DNA of 64,000 nt, from NCBI GenBank assembly GCA_052379845.1, contig JBQTCF010000006.1; one strand, 5' to 3'. Shown piece by piece: positions 8,435 through 17,813 of this stretch. Under the pieces are notes generated by a model. The model did not search any database. It was not told the DNA's origin and was given only the letters and a program-made list of their open reading frames with translations. The stretch's first letter is position 1. The number at the start of each line of letters is the position of its first letter. The DNA comes from Roseinatronobacter sp052379845 (GTDB taxonomy: Bacteria; Pseudomonadota; Alphaproteobacteria; Rhodobacterales; Rhodobacteraceae). The position numbers and the translations under genes are program-made.

Positions 8435-9378
8435 GCGGGGGGAACGTCCTCACACGCTCAGTCCCGTGGCGCGGCACGGCATGGGCCATGGGAAAACTGG
8501 GCCTGTCGGGGCGCACGCTGGTGATTGCCATTCCCATGTTGTGGTTACTGGTGTTCTTTCTGGCGCCGTTCTTCGTTCTGGGGCGTATTTCACTGGCCGA
8601 GGCGATTATTGCCCGACCGCCCTATACGCCGCTGTTCGAACGTGGGCCTGACGGGTCGCTGGAAATCTTTGCCAGTCTGGAAAATTACCGCTTTTTGCTG
8701 ACCGATGCGCTGTATCGCAACGCCTATCTGTCCTCGATCAGGATTGCGGCAGTTTCGACGATCTTCGCGCTGCTGATCGGCTATCCGATGGCCTATTTCA
8801 TTGCCCGCGCCCCCGAGCCGCGACGGTCCTTGCTGTTGCTGCTGGTGATCCTGCCATTCTGGACCAGTTTCCTGTTGCGGGTTTACGCTTGGATGGGGTT
8901 TTTGCGCACCAATGGCGTGATTAACAATATGCTGATGGGGTTGGGGGTAATTGATCAGCCACTGGTGATGATGCAAACGGATTTCGCGGTCTATATCGGC
9001 ATCGTCTATACCTATCTTCCTTTCATGATCCTGCCGCTTTACGCCAATCTGACCAAACTGGACGGCGCTCTTCTGGAAGCGGCCAGCGATCTGGGGGCGT
9101 CGCCCTTGGTTACGTTTTTCACGGTTACCTTGCCGCTGTCGCTGCCGGGCATTGTGGCGGGGTCCATGCTGGTGTTTATCCCCGCCATCGGGGAATATGT
9201 GATCCCAGCGTTGCTGGGCGGACCGGACACGTTGATGATTGGTCGTGTCCTGTGGGATGAATTCTTCGGCAGCCGCGACTGGCCGGTGGCGTCTGCGGTG
9301 GCGATTGTCATGCTGGTGCTGGTGGTCGCGCCCATTATGTGGCTGCAATCGGTGCAAAACCGGCGGGGGGCGGACTGA
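8431..9378 (+). CDS. potH: Polyamine ABC transporter permease (PotH/PotB-like)
   Basis: First inner-membrane channel subunit of the polyamine importer, 315 residues, with about six hydrophobic helices. It opens with an N-terminal helix (LVIAIPMLWLLVFFLAPFF) and carries the EAA-type loop LEAASDLGASP near residue 215, which contacts PotG. Its ATG overlaps the potG stop (ATGA), and its own stop overlaps the next ATG (TGATG), so potGHI form one coupled unit. Confidence 0.9.
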   Translation: MSGGNVLTRSVPWRGTAWAMGKLGLSGRTLVIAIPMLWLLVFFLAPFFVLGRISLAEAIIARPPYTPLFERGPDGSLEIFASLENYRFLLTDALYRNAYLSSIRIAAVSTIFALLIGYPMAYFIARAPEPRRSLLLLLVILPFWTSFLLRVYAWMGFLRTNGVINNMLMGLGVIDQPLVMMQTDFAVYIGIVYTYLPFMILPLYANLTKLDGALLEAASDLGASPLVTFFTVTLPLSLPGIVAGSMLVFIPAIGEYVIPALLGGPDTLMIGRVLWDEFFGSRDWPVASAVAIVMLVLVVAPIMWLQSVQNRRGAD

Positions 9379-10178
9379 TGCGGGGGTGGTTCCTGCCCCT
9401 GGCGGTGGTGCTGGGCTTCGTCTTTTTGTATGCGCCTATTATTTCGCTGGTGGTGTTTTCCTTCAACGAGTCGCGCCTTGTCACGGTGTGGGGCGGGTTT
9501 TCGACGCGGTGGTATGGCGAATTGCTCAATGACCGCCAGATCATGGGCGCGGCATGGGTCAGCCTGAAGGTGGCGTTTTTCAGCGCCACGCTGGCAACGG
9601 TGATCGGCACGCTGGGGGCGTTTGTCCTAACGCGCTTCAGCCGCTTTACGGGGCGTTTGCTGCTGACGGGCATGATTACCGCGCCGCTGGTCATGCCCGA
9701 AGTCATTACTGGCCTGTCGCTGCTGTTGCTGTTCATATCGATGGAACTGACGCTTGGCTGGCCCGCCGGGCGCGGGTTGGTCACGGTGATTATTGCGCAT
9801 ACGACATTTTGCGCGGCGTTTGTGGCCGTCATTGCGCAGTCGCGCCTGCGCAGTATGGACGAGTCGCTGGAAGAAGCTGCGCGCGATTTGGGGGCGGGGC
9901 CAGTGCGGGTGTTTTTCGATGTGACGTTGCCGGTCATTACGCCTGCGTTGGTGTCGGGATGGTTGCTGGCCTTTACCCTGTCACTGGATGATCTGGTGAT
10001 TGCCAGCTTCGTGACCGGGCCGGGGGCATCCACCTTGCCGATGGTCATATTCTCCAAGGTGCGGCTGGGGGTCAGTCCGGATGTGAACGCGCTGGCAACC
10101 ATCATCATCGGGTTTGTGTTCGTGGCGGTTCTGGGGGCCGCGTGGTTGATGCGCAAGCAGATGTCGAAGGGGCTGTAG
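9378..10178 (+). CDS. potI: Polyamine ABC transporter permease (PotI/PotC-like)
   Basis: Second channel subunit of the polyamine importer, 266 residues. It starts MRGWFLPLAVVLGFVFLYAP, as PotC/PotI proteins do, and carries the loop LEEAARDLGAGP near residue 165 followed by LPVITPALVSGW. The ATG at 9378 overlaps the potH stop by one base, which decides the start. It ends the operon; downstream lies a structured 173-base repeat and then a convergent gene. Confidence 0.9.
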   Translation: MRGWFLPLAVVLGFVFLYAPIISLVVFSFNESRLVTVWGGFSTRWYGELLNDRQIMGAAWVSLKVAFFSATLATVIGTLGAFVLTRFSRFTGRLLLTGMITAPLVMPEVITGLSLLLLFISMELTLGWPAGRGLVTVIIAHTTFCAAFVAVIAQSRLRSMDESLEEAARDLGAGPVRVFFDVTLPVITPALVSGWLLAFTLSLDDLVIASFVTGPGASTLPMVIFSKVRLGVSPDVNALATIIIGFVFVAVLGAAWLMRKQMSKGL

Positions 10179-10252
10179 GGGCGTGCCTGCGCGGTCATGG
10201 TCTGCAAAATCGAGGTTTCAGCTGGCCTGAAGCAGCCCTTCGCCCTTGTATG

Positions 10253-10425
10253 AAGCCCGCGCTATCGGCGGGCCGGGCTCTGCCGATCCGACGCCAGTGA
10301 AGTTCACTTTATGCCGGCGGCATACTCCGACTTTCAAGGCTTGGCGTGCCGCCAGAGTAATCGGCAGGCCGCGGGACGGCCCGCCGATGGCGCGGCGGCC
10401 TGCGGCCTTGATTCCGCGCCTTGGG
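10253..10425. repeat. 173-base structured dispersed element, copy 1
   Basis: This block recurs at 28179-28351 with the same length, the same orientation and about 11 mismatches by hand alignment (about 94 percent identity). It is strongly self-complementary. Outer arms pair TCGGCGGGCCG plus CTGCCGAT with their reverse complements about 75 bases away, an inner ACGCCA/TGGCGT pair follows, and a TATGC-loop-GCATA hairpin sits at the centre. It lies between the convergent potI and DUF1638 genes. No convincing coding frame crosses it. It could be a MITE-like mobile element, a large bidirectional terminator or a structured RNA. Confidence 0.8.
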
Positions 10426-10448
10426 GGGGCAGCTTCAGGCCAAACGCA

Positions 10449-11084
10449 CTAATCCAGCCGTGCCAATTCCCGCGCCAGATCGCCGTATCCGGTATACCGC
10501 CGTTCATAAGCCAACCCCAGCCTGCGCGCGGCCTCTTGCGCTTTTGCATCAAGGGCAGGGTCGTCTGTTTGCGCCTGATAAATCAGTTTGGTGTAATTTC
10601 CGAACATCATCTGGATCAACTCGGGGTGGCGGTCAAACCCCATGGGGTTCCAGACAAAAGCATCAAACTGGCGCACCAGAAAATCGGTCAGGTAGAAGGC
10701 CGTCATTTCCTGTTCCGCGCGGGTGGCAAACGCGTCGACACCATCGAAAAACGCATAGCAATGCGGGCCGGGCACCATCTGCACCCCCAGCGCATCGCAT
10801 CTTGCCTGCAGCAAGCCGCCTGTGCCGCAATCAGCATAGACCACGAATATGGTTTCATACTGTCCGCGGTGTTGGAATACGGCCTTCTCCACAGCGTCGG
10901 GAATGCGGTCCGGCCACAGGTGCAGATTGGCTGGCAGGCACAGCAAATCCATATGCGCCCAGCCATTGGCCGCTTTCAGGGCCAGTATTTCGCGTGCCAA
11001 TGCCCCGCAGGCCAGCAACAGGATTGTGCCGCGCCCTTGTGCGGGTAACCCCTGTTCGGTCAGGGTTGTATCATTGGGCAGCAT
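10449..11084 (-). CDS. DUF1638 domain-containing protein
   Basis: About 211 residues, matching the DUF1638 family by its opening LLLACGALAREILAL, the segment LLCLPANLHLWPDRIP and the cysteine-containing stretch VVYADCGTGG near residue 83. Members of this family often carry conserved cysteines and histidines and have been linked by context to cobalamin or methyl metabolism, but the function is unproven. The ATG at 11084 overlaps the end of mazG by 14 bases, so it is translated with mazG; the longer frame from 11303 only reads the mazG gene in another frame. Confidence 0.75.
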   Translation of the reverse strand: MLPNDTTLTEQGLPAQGRGTILLLACGALAREILALKAANGWAHMDLLCLPANLHLWPDRIPDAVEKAVFQHRGQYETIFVVYADCGTGGLLQARCDALGVQMVPGPHCYAFFDGVDAFATRAEQEMTAFYLTDFLVRQFDAFVWNPMGFDRHPELIQMMFGNYTKLIYQAQTDDPALDAKAQEAARRLGLAYERRYTGYGDLARELARLD

Positions 11085-11901
11085 CGCGTTTTTCCCGGGC
11101 TTTGGCGTCATTCCAAAGGGCGTCCATTTCGTCCAGCGTGCTGTCGGCGGGGCTGCGCCCTTGGGCGGCAAGCGTGCGTTCGATGCTTTCAAACCGGCGG
11201 GTGAATTTGGCATTTGCGGCGCGCAAGGCTTCTTCGGGGTCCAGTTGCAGGTGCCGCGCCAGATTTGCCATGACAAACAGCAGGTCCCCGAATTCTTCCG
11301 CAACCTCGGCTTCGCTCAGCGTGTCGCGCGCTTCCACCAATTCGCGCGATTCCTCAAGTATCTTGTCCAGAACCTGATCAGTGGACGGCCAGTCAAACCC
11401 CACGCGCGCGGCGCGTTTTTGCAGTTTGACCGCGCGCATCAAGGCGGGCAGGCCAAGCGCCACATCATCCAGCACGCCGCCCTGTGCACGCGCCGCGCGT
11501 TCGGCGGCCTTCACGCGTTCCCAGTCCTGCACCTGTTGTTGGGCGCTTTTCTCGCGGTTTTCAGTGCCAAACACATGGGGATGGCGCGTCAGCATCTTGT
11601 CGGAAATGCCGCGCGCAATATCGCAAAAGGTGAAATGCCCCGCTTCTTCGGCCATCTGGGCGTGATAGATCACTTGCAACAGCAAATCGCCCAATTCGCC
11701 CTGAAGCGCGGGCCAGTCGCGTTTTTCAATCGCGTCCGCCACTTCATAGGCTTCTTCAATCGTATAGGGGGCGATGGATGCGAAATCCTGTTCAATATCC
11801 CACGGGCAGCCAGTTTCAGGGTCGCGCAGCGCGCGCATGATCGCGCGCAGCCGGGCCAGACTGCCATCGGGTTGAAAAATTATCGGGTCATGGTCTGGCA
11901 T
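11071..11901 (-). CDS. mazG: Nucleoside triphosphate pyrophosphohydrolase MazG
   Basis: All-alpha NTP pyrophosphohydrolase that removes pyrophosphate from (d)NTPs and is thought to clear aberrant nucleotides. The 276-residue protein has two MazG-like helical repeats. The first shows CPWDIEQDFASI, EEAYEVADAIE and ELGDLLLQVIYHAQMA; the second shows ESRELVEA and EEFGDLLFVMANLARHL, with the metal-binding EExxE/D pattern. The length agrees with E. coli MazG (263). It is co-transcribed leftward with the DUF1638 gene. Confidence 0.92.
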   Translation of the reverse strand: MPDHDPIIFQPDGSLARLRAIMRALRDPETGCPWDIEQDFASIAPYTIEEAYEVADAIEKRDWPALQGELGDLLLQVIYHAQMAEEAGHFTFCDIARGISDKMLTRHPHVFGTENREKSAQQQVQDWERVKAAERAARAQGGVLDDVALGLPALMRAVKLQKRAARVGFDWPSTDQVLDKILEESRELVEARDTLSEAEVAEEFGDLLFVMANLARHLQLDPEEALRAANAKFTRRFESIERTLAAQGRSPADSTLDEMDALWNDAKAREKRDAAQ

Positions 11902-11934
11902 GTGCCACTCCGGTTTATGGCTTGCGTCCTTGTG

Positions 11935-12657
11935 TTACAGCGCGGCCTTGGTGTGTCCAGCCCAAAGGTTGCGTATTGCGGCACCAACAACGACCAGCAG
12001 TGCAGCGGCGGTTACGGCAAGGATGACGGGCGCGCCGCCCAGATTGGCCACCAGCACCCCGATGAGCGCCCAGATGACCGCGACACTGTAATCAGGGCTG
12101 TCGGGACGGCGCGCCAGCACCCATACCGCAAGCGCCGTGGCGCCTGCCAGCGCGATGATGGCCGCCCATAGCGGCGATGCCAGCCCGTAGCCCCCCAGCG
12201 ACACCCCAAGCGAGACATGCGCCGCCGCCGTCAGCCAGCCCGCATACAGCCCGATCGGGGCCTGAAGCACCCAGCGATCCTGACTTGGGGCGCGCAGCAG
12301 CGCTTGAACGGCAAAAAACAGCATCCAGAAAATCAGCACTGTCGCCCCAATGGGCGAGAAGCCGGCAATCCACAACCACAACGCCCCCGGCCCAAGGCTA
12401 AGGATCATCGGGGCTTGCACGCGGTGCCAGCCCGCATCCTGCCGGCGCGCATAGACCCCCATGACGGCAAACACCGCCAGCCACAGATAGATGATACCCC
12501 AGATCGCAAAGGCGTAACCCGCAGGTTGCACCGGTGGGTCGAGTTGCGGGACGGGAAAACGCTGCGGGTCAAACCCGCTGAACGGGTCTGTCACATAGGG
12601 CGACAGCACGAAGGCGGCGGTGGCAAGCAGGGTCAGGGTGGGCAGGAGCTGTTTCAT
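11935..12657 (-). CDS. Multi-pass membrane protein, TspO/tryptophan-rich sensory protein-like
   Basis: About 240 residues with roughly seven to eight hydrophobic helices. The N-terminal region contains DPPVQPAGYAFAIWGIIY, recalling the PxxYxFxxxWxxLY pattern of TspO/MBR proteins, though this protein is longer than the usual 160-residue TspO. Similar long proteins in Rhodobacteraceae are, as I recall, labelled tryptophan-rich sensory protein. Ligand and role are unknown; porphyrin or tetrapyrrole handling is a family-level possibility only. The ATG at 12657 gives a start (MKQLLPTLTLLATAAF) ahead of the first helix. Confidence 0.55.
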   Translation of the reverse strand: MKQLLPTLTLLATAAFVLSPYVTDPFSGFDPQRFPVPQLDPPVQPAGYAFAIWGIIYLWLAVFAVMGVYARRQDAGWHRVQAPMILSLGPGALWLWIAGFSPIGATVLIFWMLFFAVQALLRAPSQDRWVLQAPIGLYAGWLTAAAHVSLGVSLGGYGLASPLWAAIIALAGATALAVWVLARRPDSPDYSVAVIWALIGVLVANLGGAPVILAVTAAALLVVVGAAIRNLWAGHTKAAL

Positions 12658-12704
12658 AATGGATGACCTAACCTTTTGCAGGCACGGATTCCAGTGGCAC
12701 ATAT

Positions 12705-12730
12705 GAAAAACGCCGCCCCGATGGGCGGCG
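12705..12730 (-). terminator. Rho-independent terminator of gltA
   Basis: On the minus strand an 8-base perfect stem (CGCCGCCC / GGGCGGCG, loop of 4) is followed by TTTTT (the complement of aaaaa at 12706-12710). It lies 24 bases beyond the citrate synthase stop. Confidence 0.88.
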
Positions 12731-12753
12731 TCTGTATTGGAGCTGCGCAGCTA

Positions 12754-14049
12754 TCACCGATTCTCGATCTCGGCATAGTCGCGGCGTGGTGCGCCAGTGT
12801 AGCGCTGGCGCGGGCGGCCGATTTTCTGTTCGGGGTCGCTGATCATTTCCTTCCACTGCGAAATCCAGCCAACAGTGCGCGACAGCGCGAATATGGGCGT
12901 GAACATCGATGTGGGGAAGCCCATCGCTTCCAGAATGATGCCGGAATAGAAATCGACATTCGGATACAGCTTCTTGCTGACGAAATACTCATCCTCCAGC
13001 GCGATGCGTTCCAATTCCTTGGCGACTTTCAACGTTTCATTGTCGTCGATGCCCAGCAGCCCCAGCACCTCGTCTGCGGATTGCTTCATCACCTTGGCGC
13101 GCGGGTCGAAATTCTTGTAGACGCGGTGCCCGAAGCCCATCAGGCGGAAGGGGTCGTCCTTGTCCTTGGCGCGGGCAATGAATTCGGGAATGCGGTCAAC
13201 CGTGCCGATTTCGCGCAGCATTTCCAGACAGGCCTGATTCGCGCCGCCATGTGCCGGACCCCAAAGGCAGGCAATGCCCGCCGCAATGGATGCAAAGGGG
13301 TTTGCCCCGGAACTGGACGCCAGACGCACTGTCGATGTGGACGCGTTTTGTTCGTGATCCGCATGCAACATCATGATGCGGTCCATGGCGCGGCTCAGGA
13401 TCGGGTCGACGACATATTCTTCTGCGGGCACCGCAAAGCACATGTGCAGGAAGTTGCCGGAATAATCGAGGCTGTTCTTCGGGTAAACAAACGGTTGCCC
13501 GACTGAATATTTATAGGCCATTGCGGCGATGGTCGGCATTTTCGCAATCATGCGGATCGCGGCGACTTCGCGCTGCCACGGGTCATTGATATCGGTCGAA
13601 TCGTGATAGAATGCGGACATTGCACCCACAACCCCCACCATAATGGCCATCGGGTGGGCATCGCGGCGGAATCCACGGAAGAAATACTGCATCTGTTCGT
13701 GAATCATGGTGTGACGTGTCACACGGCTTTCGAAATCTTCCAGTTCGGCGGCAGTCGGCAATTCCCCATACAGCAGCAAGTAACAGCATTCCAGAAAATG
13801 CGATTTCTCGGCCAGTTGTTCGATGGGATAGCCACGATACAGCAATTCACCCACATCCCCGTCGATATAGGTGATGGTCGATGAACATGCCGCAGTCGAG
13901 GTGAAGCCGGGGTCATAGGTGAACACGTCGCCCTGCGCATACAGTTTGCGGATATCCAGCACATCAGGGCCTACCGACGGTTTCATGACCGGCAGTTCGA
14001 TTTCCTTGTCGCCTATGATCAGCTTTGCAGATTCGGTACTATTCGCCAT
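12754..14049 (-). CDS. gltA: Citrate synthase
   Basis: Condenses oxaloacetate and acetyl-CoA into citrate at the entry of the TCA cycle. 431 residues, the size of the large hexameric NADH-sensitive type. Visible features are the start MANSTESAKLIIGDKE, the substrate histidine region DHEQNASTSTVR and GPAHGGANQACLEML, and the catalytic segment GFGHRVYKNFDPRA near residue 305. The ATG at 14049 has AGGA upstream. It runs leftward, follows gltX and ends at a strong terminator. Confidence 0.96.
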   Translation of the reverse strand: MANSTESAKLIIGDKEIELPVMKPSVGPDVLDIRKLYAQGDVFTYDPGFTSTAACSSTITYIDGDVGELLYRGYPIEQLAEKSHFLECCYLLLYGELPTAAELEDFESRVTRHTMIHEQMQYFFRGFRRDAHPMAIMVGVVGAMSAFYHDSTDINDPWQREVAAIRMIAKMPTIAAMAYKYSVGQPFVYPKNSLDYSGNFLHMCFAVPAEEYVVDPILSRAMDRIMMLHADHEQNASTSTVRLASSSGANPFASIAAGIACLWGPAHGGANQACLEMLREIGTVDRIPEFIARAKDKDDPFRLMGFGHRVYKNFDPRAKVMKQSADEVLGLLGIDDNETLKVAKELERIALEDEYFVSKKLYPNVDFYSGIILEAMGFPTSMFTPIFALSRTVGWISQWKEMISDPEQKIGRPRQRYTGAPRRDYAEIENR

Positions 14050-14136
14050 TGCGCATCCTTTCCCTGTGGCCTGCGGGCAGGGCGCCGCGCAGACAATCCC
14101 TGACTGGGGCTTCCGGGGCGCGATGGCCCTGTCGGC

Positions 14137-15540
14137 TCAAGTCGTTACATCCTGAATGCGGGCAAGCGATTCTTCGCGGCCCAGCACGATCATCATGTCA
14201 AAAACACTTGGACTGCTTGTCCGCCCTGCAAGCGCAGCGCGAAGGGGCTGTGCAACCTTGCCCAGGCCCAGTCCATGTGCTTCTGCCGTTTCCTTGACAA
14301 TGTCTTCCAGTATAATCCGATCCCACGTAGCAGTTTGCAAGCGCGGCGTCAATTCCTTCAGTATACCACGGGATACATCATCAAGGGATTGCGCCGCTTT
14401 TTCATCTTGCACGATGGGCCGAGATGTCAGAATAAAATGTGCCTTTTCAATAATTTGTGTAAATCCCTTGGCCTTCTCCTTGACGAAGGGCATGGCGGCC
14501 GCCAACCCCGTGATCTGCGTATGTGTCAGGTCGGGCGCGTCTGTGGCCCGCAGGAACGCAAGAAGTTCTTGCAGCAGTGCAGCATTGTCCGCGACCGTCA
14601 TATGTTGCGCGGTCAGGTGGTCCAGTTTCTTGAAGTCCAGCCGCGCCGGTGATTTGCCGATTCCCCCAAGGTCGAACCATTCTTTTGCCTGAGTATCGGT
14701 AAAGAATTCATTATCACCGTGCCCCCAGCCCAGCCGTGTCAGGTAATTACGCATCGCGGCGGCAGGGTAGCCCATGCGCTGGTATTCCTCGACCCCCAGC
14801 GCGCCGTGGCGTTTTGACAGTTTCTTGCCATCAGGGCCGTGAATCAGCGGAATATGCGCCCAGACTGGCACATCCCAGCCCATCGCATGGTAAACCAGCA
14901 TCTGGCGGGCGGCGTTGTTCAGGTGGTCATCGCCACGGATGATATGCGTTACCCCCATGTCATGGTCATCGACCACCACGGCCAGCATATAGGTTGGCGT
15001 CCCGTCAGACCGCAGCACGATCATGTCGTCCAACTGGTCATTGCCAATGCGCACATTGCCCTGCACCTGATCTACAATCACGGTTTCCCCGCTGCGCGGC
15101 GCCTTCACGCGAATGACATAGGGCGCATCGGGATGGGTGGTCGCGTCCGCGTCGCGCCACGGCGAGTGATACAGCGTGGATTTGCCTTGCGCGCGGGCGT
15201 CTTCGCGGAACGCTTCTATCTGATCCTGTGTCGCAAAGCACTTATAGGCATGGCCGCTGTCCAGCATCTGATGGGCGACCTGCGCATGACGATCGGCGCG
15301 CGCGGCCTGACTGACGGGGTCCCCGTCCCAGTCCAGCCCCAGCCATGTCAGCCCCGTCAGAATCGCGGCTGTCGCCTCGGGGGTGGACCGGGCGCGATCA
15401 GTATCTTCTATGCGCAACAGGAACTTGCCGCCACGGCCACGGGCATAGAGCCAGTTGAACAACGCGGTGCGTGCACCCCCGATATGCAGAAAACCCGTGG
15501 GCGAGGGGGCAAAGCGTGTAACAACGGGCGCATCGGGCAT
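14137..15540 (-). CDS. gltX: Glutamyl-tRNA synthetase
   Basis: Charges tRNA-Glu with glutamate (class I synthetase). 467 residues, normal length. The class I signatures are both present: the HIGH-type FLHIGGARTALFNWLYA near residue 18 and KLSKRHG near residue 240. The early FAPSPTG motif and the RIEDTDRARS stretch are diagnostic for GluRS. In many alphaproteobacteria such an enzyme may also charge tRNA-Gln, followed by amidation; this cannot be decided here. It is divergent from comEC and upstream of gltA. Confidence 0.95.
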   Translation of the reverse strand: MPDAPVVTRFAPSPTGFLHIGGARTALFNWLYARGRGGKFLLRIEDTDRARSTPEATAAILTGLTWLGLDWDGDPVSQAARADRHAQVAHQMLDSGHAYKCFATQDQIEAFREDARAQGKSTLYHSPWRDADATTHPDAPYVIRVKAPRSGETVIVDQVQGNVRIGNDQLDDMIVLRSDGTPTYMLAVVVDDHDMGVTHIIRGDDHLNNAARQMLVYHAMGWDVPVWAHIPLIHGPDGKKLSKRHGALGVEEYQRMGYPAAAMRNYLTRLGWGHGDNEFFTDTQAKEWFDLGGIGKSPARLDFKKLDHLTAQHMTVADNAALLQELLAFLRATDAPDLTHTQITGLAAAMPFVKEKAKGFTQIIEKAHFILTSRPIVQDEKAAQSLDDVSRGILKELTPRLQTATWDRIILEDIVKETAEAHGLGLGKVAQPLRAALAGRTSSPSVFDMMIVLGREESLARIQDVTT

Positions 15541-15617
15541 CGGATTTTTACCTTTTGGTAACTATGTAAGGGCAGGATCACCCGTGGTTCTAGGCAAGGT
15601 CAGCGGGGGAAACAAGG

Positions 15618-17714
15618 GTGCATCTACTGACCTTTCCTGTTAGCGGACTTGCGGGGCCGTGGTCCTTCTTGTTTCGGGCAGTGGCACTGCAGCGCGGGCA
15701 CCTGTTCTTGTTCGTGCCTGTCTGCCTTGCTGTTGGCATCGGGGGGTATTTTGCCCTGCCGCGCGACCCGACTGCGGGCGAATGGGTGGGGCTTGTGGTG
15801 TTTGCGGTGGCGTTATGCGCTGCGGTCCGCGCTGTGCCCGAAGATGCTGCGCCGTTGCTGCTGGCGGCGGTTTTTGTGGCCGCGGGCATGGGGCTGGCGG
15901 GTTTGCGCGTGCATCTGGTATCTGCGCCTGTGCTGACATACCGGTATTATGGCGCTGTGGAAGGGCGCATTGTCAAGATTGACCGTTCCGCCAGTGATGC
16001 CTTGCGCCTGACGCTGGACAGGGTCATTCTGGAAGGGGTTGACGTTGCGCAAACCCCTGCGCGTGTGCGCGTCAGCCTGCATGGGCAGCAAGGATATATC
16101 GACCCTGTGCCGGGGCTGCGCGTCATGTTGACCGGGCACCTGTCGCCGCCCCCCGCCCCGTCCGAACCGGGGGGCTTCGATTTTCGGCGCCTTGCGTGGT
16201 TCGAGAAGCTGGGCGCTGTTGGATACACGCGCAGTCCCGTTCTGACCCGCGCACCCGCCATTGAAGGGGCTGCCGGGTTGCGCATTCACCGGCTGCGCAT
16301 GCAGATATCGGGCGCGGTACAGGACCGTCTGCCCGGCGATGCAGGCGGGTTTGCCAGCGCCATTCTGACCGGGGACCGCGCCGGCGTAAGCCAGCCCCGC
16401 ATGGAGGAATTGCGCCAGTCCAACCTGGCGCATCTGCTGGCCATCTCGGGGCTGCATATGGGGTTGCTGACGGGGTTCATTTTCGGGCTGCTGCGGCTGC
16501 TGATGGCGCTTGTGCCTTGGGTCGCGTTGAGGGTGCCAACCCGCAAGCTGGCTGCGCTGGGCGCGCTGGGCGCGGGGGCGTTTTATCTGGCCTTGTCGGG
16601 GGGCAATGTGGCGACAGAACGCGCCTTCATCATGGTGGCGGTCATGTTCTGCGCCATCTTGCTGGACCGGCGCGCCATATCGTTGCGATCTGTTGCAATG
16701 GCGGCGATTGTCATTCTGGCCTTGCGCCCCGAAGCGCTGGTTCAGGCAGGCTTCCAGATGAGTTTTGCGGCAACTGTGGCGCTGGTGGCGGTTTTCCGTG
16801 TTCTGAGTGCGGAACGCGAATGGCGCCGGTCCATTCCGCGTTGGGTCTGGCCGGTTGTCAGCGTCATTATCTGTTCCATGGTGGCGGGGATTGCAACTGC
16901 GCCCGTGTCGGCGGCCAGTTTCAACCGATTGGCCGAATACGGGTTGATTGCCAATCTTGCCGCCGTGCCGCTTATGGGGGTTGTGATCATGCCTGCCGCT
17001 GTTCTGGCGGCCGTGCTAGCGCCGTTCGGGCTGGAATGGATCGGCTTGCGGGTTATGGAACCGGCCATTTTGTGGATTTTGCGGGTGGCCGAAACTGTCA
17101 GCGGGTTTGACGGGGCCATCATGCCGGTGGTGCAACCTGCTGCGTGGGTTCTGCCGCTGATGGCGCTGGGCGGCGTTTGGATGGTCATCTGGCGCGGGCG
17201 CGGCGCGTGGTTGGGGGCGGGTGCTATGGCACTGGCGCTGCTGGGCTGGGCGCAGGCCAGTGAGCGCCCGCATCTGCTGATTGCGCCGGATGGGGCTGTG
17301 TTGGGGCTTATGGGACAACAGGGGCGCATGATCAGCCGCGACAGGGCAGGGTCCTTCGCGGCGCAAAGCTGGTTGCAGGCAGATGGCGACATGGATGCGC
17401 AGGCGGATGCATTCGCGCGCACAGGGGGGACCGATCCGCGCAACCCCGTCGTGCATCTGCACCATAATGGGCTGGATGTCGTGCATCTGCTGGGGCAACG
17501 CGGGTTGGAGGCCTTGCCGGGGCTGTGCATCGCAGGGCGGGTTGTGGTGACATCGGCCCAACCCGAAAGCGCGGTGCAGGGCACCTGCCAGCTGATTACC
17601 CCGCGCGATCTGCGCGCCAGCGGCGCAATGGCGATGACGCTGCGCGATGATGGCACAGTGGTTGTGCAAACTGTGCATAGCGCAAGCGGTCAACGAAAAT
17701 GGACATATCCGTGA
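15618..17714 (+). CDS. ComEC/Rec2 family competence protein
   Basis: Predicted inner-membrane channel for DNA uptake in the ComEC/Rec2 family, 698 residues. Several hydrophobic helices at the N-terminus precede a small periplasmic domain (about residues 100-220) and the core ComEC helices. The conserved segment is SNLAHLLAISGLHMGLLTG near residue 270, followed by ATERAFIMVAVM and PEALVQAGFQMSFAAT. The C-terminal part is shorter than full ComEC, and its metallo-beta-lactamase-like domain appears degenerate or missing. It is divergent from gltX and ends near an inverted repeat opposite grxD. Confidence 0.88.
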   Translation: MHLLTFPVSGLAGPWSFLFRAVALQRGHLFLFVPVCLAVGIGGYFALPRDPTAGEWVGLVVFAVALCAAVRAVPEDAAPLLLAAVFVAAGMGLAGLRVHLVSAPVLTYRYYGAVEGRIVKIDRSASDALRLTLDRVILEGVDVAQTPARVRVSLHGQQGYIDPVPGLRVMLTGHLSPPPAPSEPGGFDFRRLAWFEKLGAVGYTRSPVLTRAPAIEGAAGLRIHRLRMQISGAVQDRLPGDAGGFASAILTGDRAGVSQPRMEELRQSNLAHLLAISGLHMGLLTGFIFGLLRLLMALVPWVALRVPTRKLAALGALGAGAFYLALSGGNVATERAFIMVAVMFCAILLDRRAISLRSVAMAAIVILALRPEALVQAGFQMSFAATVALVAVFRVLSAEREWRRSIPRWVWPVVSVIICSMVAGIATAPVSAASFNRLAEYGLIANLAAVPLMGVVIMPAAVLAAVLAPFGLEWIGLRVMEPAILWILRVAETVSGFDGAIMPVVQPAAWVLPLMALGGVWMVIWRGRGAWLGAGAMALALLGWAQASERPHLLIAPDGAVLGLMGQQGRMISRDRAGSFAAQSWLQADGDMDAQADAFARTGGTDPRNPVVHLHHNGLDVVHLLGQRGLEALPGLCIAGRVVVTSAQPESAVQGTCQLITPRDLRASGAMAMTLRDDGTVVVQTVHSASGQRKWTYP

Positions 17715-17765
17715 GGTATAAGGCCAACAACGCCCCGGCGATGGCCCAACACGCGCGCGGAGCAA

Positions 17766-17799
17766 TGACCATGGCGGCGCAATGGCGCTGCCATGGTCA
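17766..17799. terminator. Stem-loop between convergent comEC and grxD
   Basis: An inverted repeat of about 15 bases with one mismatch (TGACCATGGC then GCGC, and its complement) and a short loop lies between the comEC stop at 17714 and the grxD stop at 17814. No long T-run follows on either strand, so bidirectional termination is plausible but not shown. Confidence 0.5.
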
Positions 17800-17813
17800 C
17801 ATTCATCGAAGGA

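Noticed and set aside
10311..11048. Rightward frame of 245 codons starting in the 173-base repeat
   Set aside because: It runs antisense through the DUF1638 gene, has no recognisable product, and its first part is the structured repeat; a similar opening appears at copy 2 only because the DNA is repeated.
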